A stretch of 64,000 bases of DNA, taken from the NCBI RefSeq assembly GCF_900109605.1, contig NZ_FOAM01000018.1:1-64000 (forward strand), in the 5' to 3' direction. Within the stretch, counting starts at the first letter, position 1; the number at the start of each line of letters is the position of its first letter. Below, piece by piece: positions 62,468 through 64,000 of the stretch. The position numbers and the translations under genes are program-made. This stretch comes from Xaviernesmea oryzae. GTDB lineage: Bacteria; Pseudomonadota; Alphaproteobacteria; Rhizobiales; Rhizobiaceae. Under the pieces are notes generated by a model. The model did not search any database, had not been told where the DNA came from, and was given only the letters and a program-made list of their open reading frames with translations.

Positions 62468-63412
62468 TCATCGCGCGCGGCGATCCGTGGCGGGCTGCGA
62501 GGCAAGGCCAAGGGCGCAGGCCTTCGAGGCGAACAGGTGCTCGGCCAGGAAGTCCACGAGCACGCGCACCTTCGGCGACAGGTGCCGGCTTGACGGCCAG
62601 ATCAGATTGAACTGGCCCGGCGCATCGAGATGGTCAAGCAACAGGGGCACCAGCTCGCCGCGGGCAATCGCGTCTTGCGCGAGAAAATCTGGCATACAGC
62701 CGATGCCGAGATCGCGCAGGACGGCGCCACGCAGCGCTTCCATATTGTTGCAGGTCAGAACATAGCGCAGCCTCGGCTCCGGCTCGCCCTCCGGCCTGCG
62801 CAGCGGCCAGATCTGCAGTTTGCCGCTGTTCGGATAACGAAAGCCGATGGCGCAGTGGCGCGCCAGATCGCGCGGGCAATCCGGCCGGCCGTGGCGGGCG
62901 AGATAGGTCGGCGAGGCGCAGAGCAACAGGCGGAAAGGCCGAAGCGCGCGCACCATCAGCCGGCTGTCGGGCAGCTCGCCGCTGCGGATGGCGACATCGA
63001 CCCCCTCCTCGATCAGGTCGACGATGCGGTCGTTGAAGTCGAGATCGAGATCGATCTCGGGATAGCGCGCCATGAACGCCGGCAGTACCGGCAGCATCAG
63101 GTGATAGGACACGACGGGGCAGGACATGCGCACGGCGCCGCGCGGCGTCTCGCGCGTGCGCAGAAGGCTTTCATGGGCATCCTCGAGATCGTCGAGGATC
63201 CGGCGGCAGCGCTCGTGGAAGGCGCGTCCCTCCTCCGTCAGCCGCAGGCTGCGCGTCGAGCGCTGGAGAAGCCGGATCTCGAGCTGGCTTTCCAGCTTGC
63301 TAACCGCCTTGCCCACAGCCGAGGGCGACAGGCCGAGCACCCGGCCGGCAGCGGCGAAGCTGCCGAGATCGGCGGTACGGACGAAGGCCGTGAGGCCAGC
63401 AAGACGATCCAT
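62468..63412 (-). CDS. LysR-family transcriptional regulator
   Basis: A 314-residue LysR regulator. ATG 63412 follows GGAGTGCC. The winged helix spans ~1-60 (LGSFAAAGRVLGLSPSAVGKAVSKLE, with LLQRSTRSLRLTEEG). The effector domain has VRMSCPVVSYHLMLPVLPAFMARYP and VDVAIRSGELPDSRLM, the pattern of the large group that regulates adjacent exporters or oxidoreductases. It is divergent from an MFS exporter gene, its likely target. Confidence 0.9.
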   Translation of the reverse strand: MDRLAGLTAFVRTADLGSFAAAGRVLGLSPSAVGKAVSKLESQLEIRLLQRSTRSLRLTEEGRAFHERCRRILDDLEDAHESLLRTRETPRGAVRMSCPVVSYHLMLPVLPAFMARYPEIDLDLDFNDRIVDLIEEGVDVAIRSGELPDSRLMVRALRPFRLLLCASPTYLARHGRPDCPRDLARHCAIGFRYPNSGKLQIWPLRRPEGEPEPRLRYVLTCNNMEALRGAVLRDLGIGCMPDFLAQDAIARGELVPLLLDHLDAPGQFNLIWPSSRHLSPKVRVLVDFLAEHLFASKACALGLASQPATDRRAR

Positions 63413-63443
63413 GAAGGCACTCCATTCGAGCGTTTTGTTCCGG

Positions 63444-63464
63444 ATTGTCCGGCTTGCCGGCAAT
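63444..63464. promoter_or_regulatory. Imperfect dyad between lysR and MFS genes
   Basis: ATTG-T-CCGG-CTTG-CCGG-CAAT forms an imperfect inverted repeat in the 138-bp divergent gap. LysR proteins bind such dyads, but the classical T-N11-A core is not exact here. Confidence 0.3.
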
Positions 63465-63550
63465 CTTATCGCTTATTCAAGCGTCAGTACATTAGCGCGC
63501 TGACGGAGGGCTGCTCCGTCCCCGAACCTCACAGTCAGGAGGAATCGATC

Positions 63551-64000
63551 ATGCGATCGTCTCCCATCACCCGCGCCCATCAAGCGCATCCCCCTCTCGC
63601 TCTTCTTTCGGTCTGCCTGGCCGCCGCGGCCATGCCGCTGACCTTCACCGGCACGGCGGTGGCCCTGCCCTCGATCGGCCAGGCGCTTTCAGCCGGCCCG
63701 GTGGCCATGGCCTGGGTCACCAATGCCTTCATGCTGACCTTCGGTTCGGCCCTGATGGCATCTGGGGCGCTGGCCGATAGCCTGGGCCGCCGGCGGGTCT
63801 TCCTCTTCGGCGCCGGCAGCTTCGCGCTGGTTTCACTTGCCCTGACGGCCGCCCCCAATATCGTCCTGTTCGACCTGCTGCGCGGCTGCCAGGGCCTTGC
63901 GGCAGCCGCCGCCTATGCCGGGGGCGCGGCCGCGCTGGCACAGGAATTCGACGGTGCCGCGCGCATGAGGGCTTTCAGCGTGCTCGGCACAAGCTTCGGC
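63551..64000 (+). CDS. MFS transporter (DHA2-type drug exporter), truncated by window end
   Basis: The first 150 codons of a major facilitator gene that continues beyond the window. AGGAGG precedes ATG 63551. The visible part has four hydrophobic segments; motif A appears as ALADSLGRRRVFLFGAG and motif B/C-like LLRGCQGLAAAAAYAG. WVTNAFMLTFGSALM is typical of 14-helix DHA2 exporters. It is divergent from the LysR gene and probably controlled by it. Substrate unknown. Confidence 0.85.
   Translation, partial: MRSSPITRAHQAHPPLALLSVCLAAAAMPLTFTGTAVALPSIGQALSAGPVAMAWVTNAFMLTFGSALMASGALADSLGRRRVFLFGAGSFALVSLALTAAPNIVLFDLLRGCQGLAAAAAYAGGAAALAQEFDGAARMRAFSVLGTSFG

Noticed and set aside
62320-62511. 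ATG-initiated N-terminal extension of GspE
   Set aside because: Arg-rich, unlike GspE, and overlaps the LysR gene end; GTG 62319 has a better Shine-Dalgarno.
1-64000. CRISPR arrays, tRNA or rRNA genes
   Set aside because: No regularly spaced repeats, no cloverleaf with conserved T-loop, and no rRNA-like stretch was noticed; a tRNAscan or Infernal run would be needed to be certain.

Overview
The window looks like chromosomal or large-replicon DNA of an alphaproteobacterium of the order Hyphomicrobiales, most likely Rhizobiaceae. The evidence is high GC with C/G-ending codons, many solute-binding-protein ABC importers, an erythritol-type DeoR/TpiA/RpiB triplet, a DUF1127 peptide, a ugp operon with a Pho box and a RIME-like intergenic palindrome. 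No rRNA, tRNA or CRISPR array was seen. All assignments come from reading motifs and family resemblance; no database search was run.

Layout. 1-979: no recognisable gene; the first 420 bases are strikingly poor in T. 980-9003: a LacI regulator and a CUT1 sugar importer with a GH2 beta-glycosidase; the ATPase gene carries an amber codon exactly at its Walker B catalytic glutamate. 9066-10322: a GlxA-like AraC regulator. 10759-13148: DeoR regulator, triose-phosphate isomerase and RpiB, the tail of an erythritol pathway without the kinase and dehydrogenase genes. 13224-19658: an M24 peptidase divergent from a five-gene peptide-type ABC importer. 19765-22163: GGDEF protein, OsmC protein, DUF1127 peptide. 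22486-27996: ugpBAEC plus a TIM-barrel isomerase behind a Pho box. 28384-32628: LolD-like ATPase, FtsX-like permease and AttH/CrtC-type lipocalin. 32740-33996: membrane protein with an alpha/beta-hydrolase elbow. 34323-40571: TetR regulator divergent from an RND pump with two adaptor lipoproteins, with a promoter/operator readable between them. 40922-44746: periplasmic aldehyde oxidoreductase PaoABC. 44795-49038: AraC regulator, two SDR enzymes, ornithine cyclodeaminase. 49112-50154: a dead IS481-family element. 50226-62319: a complete-looking type II secretion cluster on the minus strand (E-F, G-H-I-J, D-K-L-M-C-O). 62468-64000: LysR regulator divergent from an MFS exporter cut by the window end.

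Taken together this is a nutrient-scavenging and envelope/efflux region: three binding-protein importers with their catabolic enzymes, two export systems, a molybdenum enzyme, and a protein secretion machine. The most interesting items are the stop codon at the catalytic residue of the sugar ATPase, paired operator-like palindromes that mark probable regulons, the compact AttH-type export module, and the T2SS cluster.
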